This document shows, piece after piece, positions 32,331-41,579 of a stretch of DNA of 64,000 nt. Made by a program: the position numbers and the translations under genes. Every line of letters begins with the position of its first letter. Within the stretch, counting starts at the first letter, position 1. The stretch covers positions 1,984,001-2,048,000 of the forward strand of contig NZ_OZ075067.1 of NCBI RefSeq assembly GCF_964186585.1, in the 5' to 3' direction. Source of the DNA: Microbacterium sp. MM2322 (GTDB lineage: Bacteria > Actinomycetota > Actinomycetes > Actinomycetales > Microbacteriaceae). The notes beneath the pieces were generated by a model, which did not search any database, was not told where the DNA came from, and saw only the letters and a program-made list of their open reading frames with translations.

Positions 32331-32798
32331 TCATCCAGTCGGATCGGACCCTCGACGGGCCACCGAGTCGAGCAGCACGGCGTTGCGCGAGCGGATGAGG
32401 CGCTGCAGGTACGGGCGCAGCAGGAGCGGTTCGACGAGCCACCCGAGCAGCGGCGAGCGCAGCGTGATCGTGTCGGTCATCACCGTCTCGCCACCGTCCT
32501 TATCGAACCGGTGCTCGTGGTGGAACGAGCGGAACGGTCCGCGCACCTGTTCGTCGACGAACCGGTGGGGGCGGTCGAGGGCGGTGATGCGGGATGTCAT
32601 GGTCCACACGATGCCGAAGTGGCGGGCCCGCCAGGTGACGCTCTCCCCGAGCCCGATCGTCCCGCTCGTGACACCGGCGACGGCGCGCTCCCCCGACCTG
32701 GCCATGGACTCGAGGTGCGTGTCGATGGACAGCGAGAGGTCGAACAGCACTTCCGGGGCGCACGCGGCGCGGGTGACTTCAGTGAAGGATGTCGCCAT
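32331..32798 (-). CDS. SRPBCC/polyketide cyclase-like protein
   Basis: 155 aa with a START/Bet v1-like helix-grip fold: FTEVTRAACAPEVLFDLSLSIDTH at the N-terminus, the central strands IVWTMTSRITALDRPHRFVDEQVRGPFRSFHHEHRF, and the long C-terminal helix. The group binds hydrophobic ligands; the ligand here is unknown. TAGCCT (minus, 32805-32810) ends 6 nt before ATG 32798, a leaderless pattern. Confidence 0.84.
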   Translation of the reverse strand: MATSFTEVTRAACAPEVLFDLSLSIDTHLESMARSGERAVAGVTSGTIGLGESVTWRARHFGIVWTMTSRITALDRPHRFVDEQVRGPFRSFHHEHRFDKDGGETVMTDTITLRSPLLGWLVEPLLLRPYLQRLIRSRNAVLLDSVARRGSDPTG

Positions 32799-32848
32799 GA
32801 CGCCAGGCTAGCCGCGCGCCGCGGCGTCGCTGCCGCTACCTTGAGATC

Positions 32849-34201
32849 GTGCTGACGATGTTCGGGATGACGTGGCGCCTGCTCGCGCGCCACTGGCCCG
32901 CGCTGATGGCCTGGTATCTCGCGGGGGTGCTCGGTCGATACATCGGCCTCGAGGTCGCCGGATACGTGGGCGGGTACACCGCGCTGGGCGGCATGCTGAT
33001 CCTCCCCCTCGCGATCCTCGCGAAGCTCATGAGCGTCGTCGGAATGTTCCTCGTGCTCCGCGACGGGATGACGCGGCTCGGCGCGATCGCGCCGCCGCCG
33101 ACCGAGGCCCGGGCTCGGCGGACCGCTTTCCGCGACGCGATGCTGTCGTCGGTCCTCCCCTTCCTCGCGGTCTACGCCGTGCTCGGCTTCTTGGAACAGG
33201 ACGTCGCGACGTACCTCGACACCGCACTTCAGGTGCAGATCGGCCGGACCACTCTCGGCGCTGTCAAGGGAGTAGAAGTCGACACGTCCGGCGCCGTCTA
33301 CAAACTCGTCTGGGAGCCGTGGACGATCGCGGTGGTCGTGCTCGCCTTCGCCGGGCGGTGGGCGTGGAACCGGTGGCGTGCTCGACTGCCCCGGTGGAGT
33401 GTTCTCGTTGCGACGTATTTGGAAGGGCTGTGGATCTTCCTTGCCGCCTACTTCATTGCCGACACCCTCGGACAGGTGACGGCCTGGGTGCAGTCACGCC
33501 GCGCGATCGCCTGGGTGGGCCAGCTGCGCGAGTCGATCGGAGAGTGGTTCGCGCCGCTGGGGTGGGCGTGGGATGCCGTGGCGACGGTCACCGGAGCGGC
33601 GGCGGGACTCATCGGGGTCCCGCTCGCGTGGCTTACGGTCGCGGGCGTCGTCTATGGCCAGGCTGTGTCGCCGCAGGGTGTGCAGTGGCGCGGCCGGCTC
33701 GCCGAACGCGCCCGGGAGCGGTACGGCAGCGTCCCGCAACGACTTCGTCGACGGCTCGGTGACATCGGCGCGAACCTCGGCGCTCGGTTCCAGCCGATCT
33801 GGCGAGCGCTCGTACTCATGTGGCGGGGTGGGCCCGTCTTGATCGGCTGCTACGTCCTGGCCTACGTCCTCATCCTTCTCGCCCAAGACCTGATCGATTT
33901 CGGCGTGACCAGGCTGGTGGGCCCACACAACCCGGACGAGTTCTGGCGCGGGTGGGGCGCCATCTTCCTCCTCGTCGCCCCCGTCCTCGTCGAGCCGGTG
34001 CGCACGGTACTCATCGCCGGCGCCTACGACGCAACAGTGGGCGCTCTCATCGGCGCGCCCGTCGTGGCGTCAGGGCACGACGACGAGTCGGACGTAGCCC
34101 GGGAACTCGTCCGGGATCACGAGCTCGACACCGAGCGGTCCCTCGACGTCGTCGGGAACGATGAACGGCACGTCGATCTGGAACGGCCCCTTCGGGAATA
34201 G
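32849..34201 (+). CDS. Hypothetical multi-pass membrane protein
   Basis: 450 aa with about eight helices (for example residues 20-38, 50-72, 103-120, 157-172, 186-208, 235-265, 330-350 and 370-392). No transporter or enzyme motif is recognised. TACCTT (32837-32842) ends 6 nt before the GTG start. The last ~42 residues are hydrophilic and encoded opposite the 3' end of the convergent gene at 34070, a 132-bp overlap. That tail may be a read-through extension rather than conserved sequence. Confidence 0.68.
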   Translation: MLTMFGMTWRLLARHWPALMAWYLAGVLGRYIGLEVAGYVGGYTALGGMLILPLAILAKLMSVVGMFLVLRDGMTRLGAIAPPPTEARARRTAFRDAMLSSVLPFLAVYAVLGFLEQDVATYLDTALQVQIGRTTLGAVKGVEVDTSGAVYKLVWEPWTIAVVVLAFAGRWAWNRWRARLPRWSVLVATYLEGLWIFLAAYFIADTLGQVTAWVQSRRAIAWVGQLRESIGEWFAPLGWAWDAVATVTGAAAGLIGVPLAWLTVAGVVYGQAVSPQGVQWRGRLAERARERYGSVPQRLRRRLGDIGANLGARFQPIWRALVLMWRGGPVLIGCYVLAYVLILLAQDLIDFGVTRLVGPHNPDEFWRGWGAIFLLVAPVLVEPVRTVLIAGAYDATVGALIGAPVVASGHDDESDVARELVRDHELDTERSLDVVGNDERHVDLERPLRE

Positions 34202-34603
34202 ATCCGCAGCTCGGTCCGTCGGGCAGAACGTGTACCGCCGAGAGTCCCACGTCACGGTGGCGGAATCCTGCTCCCAGAAGCGGCCCTGTCCGCTCAACTC
34301 GCGGAGACCGTTGACCAAGCACCCCGTCGCTGCCCCGTGCCGATCGAGGGGCACGCGCACCCACAGGATCTTCGTCCCCTCAGGCAGGTCCTCATCTGGG
34401 AGGGACACCTCGGTCGCCGTCGCGGGCCCGAAGGTGATCCCGGCGAAGTCCGTGGAACCGCCCTGCTCGGCGACCGTCGGGAAGGTGGGAGCGTACCCCG
34501 CAACCTTCCACCATTCCCACCCGGTGAACACACCCACTGTCACCGGGACGAGGACGATCAGCGCGAGGAGAGCTCGTCGATTGCTCTGCCACCAGCCGCT
34601 CAC
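34070..34603 (-). CDS. Membrane-anchored extracytoplasmic protein, third gene of operon
   Basis: 177 aa. An N-terminal membrane anchor (ALLALIVLVPVTVGVFTG, about residues 10-27) is followed by a soluble extracytoplasmic domain with two cysteines (GCLVNGL, TFCPTD). GTG 34603 overlaps the previous stop (GTGA). No family is recognised. The gene is the last of three coupled genes of the same architecture, which suggests a small complex at the cell surface. Confidence 0.62.
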   Translation of the reverse strand: MSGWWQSNRRALLALIVLVPVTVGVFTGWEWWKVAGYAPTFPTVAEQGGSTDFAGITFGPATATEVSLPDEDLPEGTKILWVRVPLDRHGAATGCLVNGLRELSGQGRFWEQDSATVTWDSRRYTFCPTDRAADLFPKGPFQIDVPFIVPDDVEGPLGVELVIPDEFPGYVRLVVVP

Positions 34604-35151
34604 GTGCCGCCCCCGGCCAGCGGAGCAAGCTCGCGTTCGGCTTCCCACGACAGGCTCCCGAGGTCGACGGGAAGCTCGACGACGGAGTCGAGCCGCCAGT
34701 CTCGATCACTCACGGTGAATCGGATGACCGCGGACCCATCGCGCAGACCTGGGGGAAGTTCGAACGCGACGCTGCCAGTCGTCGGCGCCCCGACCTCCAA
34801 CTGCCGGCCGAGAAGCGACACGGGGCGCTCGCTCGCCCGGTAGGTGTCACCGTTGACGACGAGCGTGGCGAGACCGAGCCTCACGCCCACCTCGGTGAAT
34901 CTCGACTCCGCGCTCAGGTCGACCACGACCCAGGTCCCGTCGGCGGACCAGCCTGTCGTGTCCGAGACACGCTCGGCACCCGCGACGTCCGTCACCGTCA
35001 CCACCATCTCCCGTCCGACAGCATGCTCCCCCACGCCGACGGTCTCGACGAACGACGACGTCGTCAGTTCTTCCCCCGGTGTCAGCTGAGTGACGCCCCA
35101 CGCCGCCACCAGCAAGGCGATGCCGCCAGCCCACACCGCCGCGCCCCTCAT
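34600..35151 (-). CDS. Membrane-anchored extracytoplasmic protein, second gene of operon
   Basis: 183 aa. The signal-anchor AAVWAGGIALLVAAWGVTQL (residues 4-23) precedes a beta-rich domain (TWVVVDLSAESRFTEVGVRLGLATLVVNGDTY and on) like DUF4352 or similar Ig-like extracellular domains. ATG 35151 overlaps the preceding stop (ATGA) and its own stop overlaps the next start (GTGA). No catalytic residues are apparent. Confidence 0.65.
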   Translation of the reverse strand: MRGAAVWAGGIALLVAAWGVTQLTPGEELTTSSFVETVGVGEHAVGREMVVTVTDVAGAERVSDTTGWSADGTWVVVDLSAESRFTEVGVRLGLATLVVNGDTYRASERPVSLLGRQLEVGAPTTGSVAFELPPGLRDGSAVIRFTVSDRDWRLDSVVELPVDLGSLSWEAERELAPLAGGGT

Positions 35152-35834
35152 TCGGGGGCCTCCGAGGTCGGCTGGTCGGCGCCCGCGCCGACGTCGGTGA
35201 GGGGGACGTTCATCTTCGCGGCGACGACGGGCGTGTCCCACCATTCGCCGTTGACGATGAGCCGGCCCGTGGCGAGGGAGAAATCGCGGAGCTCGAGTTC
35301 GAGCTCGTCGGCATCCGTCAGCTCATCCGCATCGATGATCCATGCGACGACGAGCTCCACCGGAACACCCGGCTGCAGCCACGGGCCCGTGTTCGCGTCG
35401 TCGAGCCGGGCGACCGCGTCGGGCGGGCGGCCCCCGAGGCCGGATGCGATGATCGATCCGGCGAGACCGGTGTCCTTCGCCGCCCCCGGGACCGCGGTAT
35501 CCCAGACGTTCTCCGCCATCACCACCGCAGCCACGACGCGCTGACCTTTCTCGGGGTCCGCCCTTGCGCCCGCATCCGGCAGGGAGTCGATGAGAACGGC
35601 CCGCTCGACCGTGATCGACAGCATGTCGTTCACGTGGGTCTCGCCCGGCTGGAGGGTCTCGACCGGCGGCGCCGCGACCGCCTCGAGTCCCCCGAACGCC
35701 GCCGCCGCACCCAGGAAGACCGCGGTCAGGATGCCGGGGATCCAGGCGGTGGGGACGCGATCCGTGGCCGTCCGCAGCCACTGGGCATCCCGCGCGGAGC
35801 GGGTACCGCGGGGCTCGTCTCCAGGCGCTGTCAC
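35148..35834 (-). CDS. Membrane-anchored extracytoplasmic protein, first gene of operon
   Basis: 228 aa. About 30 cytosolic residues, one membrane helix (ILTAVFLGAAAAFGGLEAVAA, about 34-54) and an extracytoplasmic beta-rich domain with VELVVAWIIDADELTDADELELELRDF. The GTG start at 35834 is preceded by TATGCT (minus, 35841-35846) ending 6 nt upstream, a strong leaderless promoter. This gene begins the three-gene coupled operon down to 34070. Confidence 0.68.
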   Translation of the reverse strand: MTAPGDEPRGTRSARDAQWLRTATDRVPTAWIPGILTAVFLGAAAAFGGLEAVAAPPVETLQPGETHVNDMLSITVERAVLIDSLPDAGARADPEKGQRVVAAVVMAENVWDTAVPGAAKDTGLAGSIIASGLGGRPPDAVARLDDANTGPWLQPGVPVELVVAWIIDADELTDADELELELRDFSLATGRLIVNGEWWDTPVVAAKMNVPLTDVGAGADQPTSEAPE

Positions 35835-35861
35835 GGCGTCAGCATAGCGATGCGCCGCCGC

Positions 35862-37541
35862 TCACGCGGAGAGGGCGAATTCCTCGGCCGGCTCCGTCGC
35901 CTCTCGCATCCGCGGGATGCACAGGGTGATCGTCGTCCCCCGCCCGGGTTCGCTCTCGATCGTCACCTCACCCGCATGCGCGGACACGATCGCCTTCACG
36001 ATCGACAAGCCAACGCCGATCCCCTGGACGGCGTTCTTCCGCGACGCCGTCGCCCGGTAGAAGCGGTCGAACACTCGCCGCTTGTCGTCCTCGGTCATCC
36101 CGATACCCGTGTCGGTGACCGCGATGTGCACCTGGTCGCCGTCTCCGACGTGCGTCACCGTGACGGACACCGAACCGCCGCGCGGCGTGAACTTCACGGC
36201 GTTCGTCAGGAGGTTCTCGACCGCCTGCTCGATTCGGCGCGAGTCGAGCTCGGCGATCATGTTCTCCTCGCACTCGAGCGACAGGGTGACACCCGCCTCC
36301 CGAGCCAGCGGGATCATCACCTCGACGGTCTCCTCGACGAGTTCTGCGACATCGATGACCGCCGGCGCGAGCACCATCCTCTTGTTCCCCGCGGTGAGCA
36401 GTTGCGACACCCTCTCCAGCAGGACGTCACCGTTTCGCGAGATGGCTCCGAGGGCATTCGCCACGCCCAGGCGCCCGGCATCCTCACCCAAGACGTCGAT
36501 GACCTGCTCGGTGTAGCCCACCACCGAGGTGAGCGGCGTCCTCAGCTCATGGGACACCGTGGTCAGGAACTCTTCTCGCGCCTCGATCGCGTCGGCGAGG
36601 TCGGTGACGTCATACGCCGCGATGACGGTACCGAGAAGAGCACCATCGGGACGGTGCACTCTTCGCGACGACGCGAGGATCGCGATCTGGTGACCCGGCG
36701 AGCCGAACCACTCGAGGTGGTTCCGGATCGCATCGCCGCGGAGCGCGCGGGGGATGATCTGCTCGTGGCACGGCACCGGTGTCGTGCGGTCGGCCGCGAA
36801 CGCGTTCGGTCCGGCGTAGGGCGGGGCGTCGAGATGGAAGCCCACGACCTCGGCAAGTCTCTGCGCGGCGCGGTTGGCGAGCACCAAGCGCCCCTCCGCG
36901 TTGTAGAACGCGACGGCCCCATTGACGGTGTCGAATACGGTCCGGAGCACGAGCGCGTCGTCCTGCGACTTCTCGAGTGTCGTCGCGAGACTCGACGCCG
37001 CATCCTCCACCTCTTGCCGGCTCTTGTGAAAACTCCGCACGGCGAGGTGGATGCCGATCGAGATGCCCGTGACGAGGAACGGCAGCGTCAAGAGGTTCAG
37101 GACCATCAGCGGGGTCGAGACGGACTCCACTCGCATCAGCAGCGGCAGCCCGGCGATGAACAGTCCGCCCCCGAAGACCAGGAAGAGCGCCTCCCACCGG
37201 TACCGCAGCGCGATCCAGGCGAACGGCATGAGGCAGAGCACACCGACTGTCGGGATGTAGGGAAACAATGCGGCTCGCACCAACGCGAGGGCGACGACGT
37301 CGAGAAGCGGCACGATGATCCCCCACGGGGTCAACAGCCATGCGCGTCGTGGTGACAGGAAGAGAAAGGATGCCGCTACCGCGATGATCACCCCGGCCGC
37401 CAGTGGCCCCGACGTCCACAGATCCGGCACGGCGGCGCACGCAGCGAGGACGACGAACGTCACGCCTGCGATGAAAGGCAGCTGCAGGCGCGAGAAAAGC
37501 TCCTCGGGACGCATCGGCTTCCACATCGGACGATGACTCAT
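35862..37541 (-). CDS. PAS-containing sensor histidine kinase (orphan)
   Basis: 559 aa. About six membrane helices occupy residues 18-170, then a PAS domain (about 200-315, VFDTVNGAVAFYNAEGRLVLANRAAQRL). The dimerisation/phosphoacceptor helix EEFLTTVSHELRTPLTSVVGY carries His331. The HATPase_c domain has N (ENLLTNAVKF), G1 (VTDTGIGM), F (FDRFYRA) and G2 (GIGVGLSIVKAI) boxes, all intact. No response regulator lies beside it, so the partner is encoded elsewhere. It diverges from an ABC exporter operon at 37744, a possible regulatory target. Confidence 0.9.
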   Translation of the reverse strand: MSHRPMWKPMRPEELFSRLQLPFIAGVTFVVLAACAAVPDLWTSGPLAAGVIIAVAASFLFLSPRRAWLLTPWGIIVPLLDVVALALVRAALFPYIPTVGVLCLMPFAWIALRYRWEALFLVFGGGLFIAGLPLLMRVESVSTPLMVLNLLTLPFLVTGISIGIHLAVRSFHKSRQEVEDAASSLATTLEKSQDDALVLRTVFDTVNGAVAFYNAEGRLVLANRAAQRLAEVVGFHLDAPPYAGPNAFAADRTTPVPCHEQIIPRALRGDAIRNHLEWFGSPGHQIAILASSRRVHRPDGALLGTVIAAYDVTDLADAIEAREEFLTTVSHELRTPLTSVVGYTEQVIDVLGEDAGRLGVANALGAISRNGDVLLERVSQLLTAGNKRMVLAPAVIDVAELVEETVEVMIPLAREAGVTLSLECEENMIAELDSRRIEQAVENLLTNAVKFTPRGGSVSVTVTHVGDGDQVHIAVTDTGIGMTEDDKRRVFDRFYRATASRKNAVQGIGVGLSIVKAIVSAHAGEVTIESEPGRGTTITLCIPRMREATEPAEEFALSA

Positions 37542-37659
37542 GTGTTGGGACCCCCTCCCAGCCGGAGACAGCCCCGGCTCCCCCGACGGGCGGGTCCGGG
37601 ATCACCCGCGCCGACGTTGTGGTCACAGAGTACGGGGGTGGGAAAATCCGTGCTCGCGC

Positions 37660-37687
37660 TTGACGACGATGAGCACATCGCTATGCT
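37660..37687 (+). promoter_or_regulatory. Predicted promoter of the ABC exporter operon
   Basis: TTGACG (37660-37665), a 16-bp spacer and TATGCT (37682-37687) form one of the best consensus promoters in the window. The predicted start near 37694 gives a ~50-nt leader that carries GGGAGGA (37732-37738) 5 nt before ATG 37744, unlike the leaderless genes around it. Confidence 0.6.
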
Positions 37688-37743
37688 CGTCTCCCGCGCA
37701 CCCGCTACGCCCTCAGCGGACATCCGTCCCCGGGAGGACGCGG

Positions 37744-39501
37744 ATGTCGGCGGGTGGTGGCACTCTGAGACTCATGCTCGGAACCCTTTTGGTTCGCTAC
37801 CTCCGGACCTATCGCTGGCTGCTCATCGGCGTGCTGCTCTTCCAGTTCGCCTCAGCCATGGCAGCGCTGTACCTTCCCCGGCTGAACGCCGACATCATCG
37901 ACCAGGGCGTCACCCAGGGCGACGTCGGCTACATCTGGTCGCACGGCGTCCTCATGCTCGTGATCGCGCTCGGTCAGATCGTCGCCTCCGTGGTCGCCAC
38001 CTACTTCGCTGCACGCGCCGCGATGGCGGTCGGCCGCGACATCCGACGTGACATCTTCGACCGGGTCAGCGGCTTCTCTGAGCGCGAGGTGACCCAGTTC
38101 GGCGCCGGGTCGCTCATCACCCGCAACACGAACGACGTGCAGCAGGTCCAGATGCTCGCCATGATGGGCGCGACGATGCTCGTCACCGCTCCTCTGCTCG
38201 CCATCGGCGGCGTCGTGATGGCGCTGCAGCAGGACGTCGGCCTCAGCTGGCTCATCGGCGTATCGGTTCCGACGCTGCTGATCATCGGCATCCTCATCAT
38301 CAGCCGTATGGTGCCTCTCTTCCGGAGCTATCAGACGAAGCTCGATGGCGTGAACCGGATCCTCCGCGAGCAGCTCACCGGAGTCCGGGTCGTCCGCGCC
38401 TTCGTCCGCGAACCCATCGAAGAGGAACGCTTCCGCGGCGCGAACACCGACATCCTGGTCGTCGGCCGCAAAGTGGGTTCGCTCTTCGTGCTGATGTTCC
38501 CGCTGGCGATGCTCGTCCTCAACATCACGGTCGTCGGGGTCATCTGGTTCGGCGGCATCGAGGTCAACGCGGGGTCGGTGCAGATCGGCACCCTCTTCGC
38601 CTTCATGCAGTACATCGGGCAGATCCTCATGGGTGTCCTCATGGCCACCTTCATGACGATCATGATCCCGCGCGCGGCCGTCTCGGCCGACCGTATCGGC
38701 GAGGTCCTCGCCGTCGAGGGCGGTCTCGTCCGCCCGGCCAACCCGGTGCGGGAGTTCCCCCGCCCGGGCGCGGTCGAGTTCGAGGACGTCGCCTTCACCT
38801 ACCCGGGCGCCGACGCGCCCGTCCTCGAGGGACTCACCTTCGCGGCCGCACCCGGCGAGACGGTTGCCGTCGTCGGCTCGACCGGAGCGGGCAAGACCAC
38901 GCTCATCTCGCTGATCCCTCGCCTATTCGACGCGACCGGCGGGACCGTCCGAGTGGCCGGCGTGGATGTGCGCGACGCCGACCTCGATGAGCTCTGGAAG
39001 GGCATCGGGCTCGTGCCGCAGCGTCCGTTCCTGTTCACCGGCACGATCGCGTCGAACCTCCGCTTCGGTCGCGAGGAGGCGACCGACGAGGACCTCTGGC
39101 ACGCGCTCGAGATCGCGCAGGGCCGCGACTTCGTCGAGGAGATGGATGGCAAGCTCGAGGCCCGCATCTCGCAGGGCGGTACGAACGTTTCGGGTGGACA
39201 GCGTCAGCGCCTCTCGATCGCGCGCGCGATCGTGCACCGCCCCGACGTGCTCGTCTTCGACGACTCGTTCTCCGCCCTCGACCTCTCCACCGACGCGCGG
39301 CTTCGCCAAGCGCTGTGGCGCGAACTACCGGAGGTGACGAAGATCGTCGTCGCGCAACGCGTCTCGACGATCACCGACGCCGACCGGATCGTGGTGCTGG
39401 ATGCCGGTCGTATGGTCGGCGTGGGAACGCACGACGAACTGCTCGCCACCAACGAGACGTACCGCGAGATCGTCGAATCGCAGCTGGGGGTGGACGCATG
39501 A
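37744..39501 (+). CDS. ABC exporter half-transporter with degenerate nucleotide site
   Basis: 585 aa. Six-helix type IV exporter domain (about residues 25-320) and a nucleotide-binding domain with Walker A GSTGAGKTT (378-386) and a canonical signature NVSGGQRQ (481-488). The catalytic Walker B glutamate is Asp507 (VFDDS) and the switch histidine is Gln538 (VAQRV), so this half has a degenerate catalytic residue set. Heterodimeric exporters such as TM287/288 and LmrCD show the same split. ATG 37744 has GGGAGGA ideally spaced. It overlaps the partner gene by 4 bp. Lipid or drug export is likely. Confidence 0.92.
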   Translation: MSAGGGTLRLMLGTLLVRYLRTYRWLLIGVLLFQFASAMAALYLPRLNADIIDQGVTQGDVGYIWSHGVLMLVIALGQIVASVVATYFAARAAMAVGRDIRRDIFDRVSGFSEREVTQFGAGSLITRNTNDVQQVQMLAMMGATMLVTAPLLAIGGVVMALQQDVGLSWLIGVSVPTLLIIGILIISRMVPLFRSYQTKLDGVNRILREQLTGVRVVRAFVREPIEEERFRGANTDILVVGRKVGSLFVLMFPLAMLVLNITVVGVIWFGGIEVNAGSVQIGTLFAFMQYIGQILMGVLMATFMTIMIPRAAVSADRIGEVLAVEGGLVRPANPVREFPRPGAVEFEDVAFTYPGADAPVLEGLTFAAAPGETVAVVGSTGAGKTTLISLIPRLFDATGGTVRVAGVDVRDADLDELWKGIGLVPQRPFLFTGTIASNLRFGREEATDEDLWHALEIAQGRDFVEEMDGKLEARISQGGTNVSGGQRQRLSIARAIVHRPDVLVFDDSFSALDLSTDARLRQALWRELPEVTKIVVAQRVSTITDADRIVVLDAGRMVGVGTHDELLATNETYREIVESQLGVDA

Positions 39502-41549
39502 GCGCGCCGGACACGCACCTCAGCGAAGAAGAGAAGCTCGAGGCGGAACTCGCCGAACAGGCACGTCTCAACAGCGGCTCGTGGGATTCGGTGGCGCCCG
39601 GCAAGGCGTCGCAATTCGGCCCGAGTTTCCTCCGGATGATCGGTCTGCTCGCTCCGTTCAAATGGGTGTTCGGTCTGGTGACGATCGCCGGTGCGATCGG
39701 TGTCGTCCTCGCGGTGATCGCTCCCAAGGTGCTCGGTGAGGCGACCAACATCGTCTTCGAGGGGTTCCTCTCGAACGTGCTCGGCGACAATCCCGCGTTC
39801 AACGGGCTCAGCCAGGATCAGGCCGTCGAGCTGCTCCGCAGCCAGGGTCAGGACCAGTTCGCGAACATCGTCGGATCGATGCAGAACTACACCCCGGGTA
39901 CGGGCGTCGACTTCGACGCGCTGCGGGTGATCATCACGTGGGTGCTCGTCATCTACGTGGTCTCGGCAGTGCTGACCTGGCTGCAGGGCTACATCATCAA
40001 CGTCATCATGGTGCGGACGATGTGGCGCCTTCGCGAGGACGTCGAGGCGAAGCTCAACCGCCTCCCCCTCTCACACTTCGATCGTGTGCAGCGCGGGGAG
40101 CTCATCTCTCGCGTCACGAACGACATCGACAACATCACGCAGACCATGCAGCAGTCGCTGTCTGGCGCGCTGACGGCGGTGCTCACGGTCGTGGGCGTCC
40201 TCGTCATGATGTTCTCGATCTCCTGGGAGCTCGCGATCGTCGCCCTGATCGCTCTGCCGCTCATGGCGATCATCTTCGGTGTCATCGGGCCGAAGTCGCA
40301 GAAGGCGTTCGGCGTGCAGTGGCGCAAGGTCGGCCGACTGAACGCCCGTGTCGAGGAGTCCTTCTCCGGCCACGCTCTCGTCCGCGTCTTCGGTCGCGAG
40401 GCCGACGCCCGCGCGAAGTTCCAGGAGGAGAACGAGGAGCTGTACCAAGCCGCGTTCAAGGCTCAATTCCTGTCCGGCATGATCATGCCGTCCATGACCT
40501 TCGTGGGCAGCCTCACTTACGTCGGCATCGCCGTACTCGGCGGCCTCATGGTCGCCAGCGGTCAACTCCGTCTCGGCGACGTGCAGGCGTTCATCCAGTA
40601 CTCGCAACAGTTCACCCAGCCGCTGTCGGAGCTCGGTGGCATGGCCGCGGTCGTCCAGTCGGGCACCGCCTCGGCCGAGCGCGTCTTCGAGCTCCTCGAC
40701 GCCGACGAGCAGGAGCCGGATGCCGCCGACGCCCCCGCGCGGGGCGACGGGCGCGGCGTGATCGAGTTCGAGCACGTGAAGTTCGCCTACGCACCCGAGC
40801 ACCCCCTGATCACCGACCTCTCCTTCCGGGTGGAGCCGGGTCAGACGGTCGCGATCGTGGGTCCCACGGGCGCGGGCAAGACGACGCTCGTCAACCTGCT
40901 GATGCGCTTCTACGAGCTCGACGGGGGCCGCATCCTGCTCGACGGTCAGGACATCGCCGAACTGTCGCGCGACGACGTCCGCTCGCGCACCGGCATGGTG
41001 CTGCAGGATCCGTGGCTGTTCGCCGGGACGATCCGCGAGAACATCCGCTACGGCCGCGCGACGGCGACCGATGACGAGATCGTGGATGCCGCGGTCGCCA
41101 CACGCGTGGACCGGTTCGTCCGCTCCCTCCCCGACGGGTACGACACGCTCCTCGACGAGGACGCCTCGAACGTCTCCGCCGGCGAGAAGCAGCTCATCAC
41201 GATCGCGCGGGCGTTCGTCGCTCAGCCGGCGGTGCTCATCCTGGACGAGGCGACGTCATCGGTCGACACGCGCACCGAGCTGCTGCTGCAGCACGCGATG
41301 GCGGCACTCCGCGAGGGGCGCACGTCGTTCGTCATCGCGCACCGGCTCTCGACGATCCGCGACGCCGACCTCATCCTCGTGATGGAGCACGGCGACATCG
41401 TCGAGAAGGGCACGCACGACGAGCTGATCGCGACGCAGGGCGCGTACTACCGCCTATACCGGTCGCAGTTCGAGCAGGCCCACGATGAGCAGGCCCACGA
41501 AGAGCAGGGTGCAAACGTGCAGCGGGAGGATGCCGCGCCGGCGGAATAA
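39498..41549 (+). CDS. ABC exporter half-transporter, catalytic partner
   Basis: 683 aa. An N-terminal acidic extension and a longer extracytoplasmic insertion (about residues 90-145) precede the exporter core. The NBD has Walker A GPTGAGKTT, a Walker B with catalytic Glu584 (LILDEATSSVD) and His615 (IAHRLSTI). Its signature is the divergent NVSAGEKQ (from 558). Paired with the upstream protein, the two composite sites would be one consensus (this Walker/Glu with the partner's SGGQ) and one degenerate. A charged His/Glu-rich tail ends the protein. The ATGA overlap makes the pair stoichiometric. Confidence 0.93.
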   Translation: MSAPDTHLSEEEKLEAELAEQARLNSGSWDSVAPGKASQFGPSFLRMIGLLAPFKWVFGLVTIAGAIGVVLAVIAPKVLGEATNIVFEGFLSNVLGDNPAFNGLSQDQAVELLRSQGQDQFANIVGSMQNYTPGTGVDFDALRVIITWVLVIYVVSAVLTWLQGYIINVIMVRTMWRLREDVEAKLNRLPLSHFDRVQRGELISRVTNDIDNITQTMQQSLSGALTAVLTVVGVLVMMFSISWELAIVALIALPLMAIIFGVIGPKSQKAFGVQWRKVGRLNARVEESFSGHALVRVFGREADARAKFQEENEELYQAAFKAQFLSGMIMPSMTFVGSLTYVGIAVLGGLMVASGQLRLGDVQAFIQYSQQFTQPLSELGGMAAVVQSGTASAERVFELLDADEQEPDAADAPARGDGRGVIEFEHVKFAYAPEHPLITDLSFRVEPGQTVAIVGPTGAGKTTLVNLLMRFYELDGGRILLDGQDIAELSRDDVRSRTGMVLQDPWLFAGTIRENIRYGRATATDDEIVDAAVATRVDRFVRSLPDGYDTLLDEDASNVSAGEKQLITIARAFVAQPAVLILDEATSSVDTRTELLLQHAMAALREGRTSFVIAHRLSTIRDADLILVMEHGDIVEKGTHDELIATQGAYYRLYRSQFEQAHDEQAHEEQGANVQREDAAPAE

Positions 41550-41579
41550 TCCATCGGTGGGGCGTGGTTGCGCCTCATC

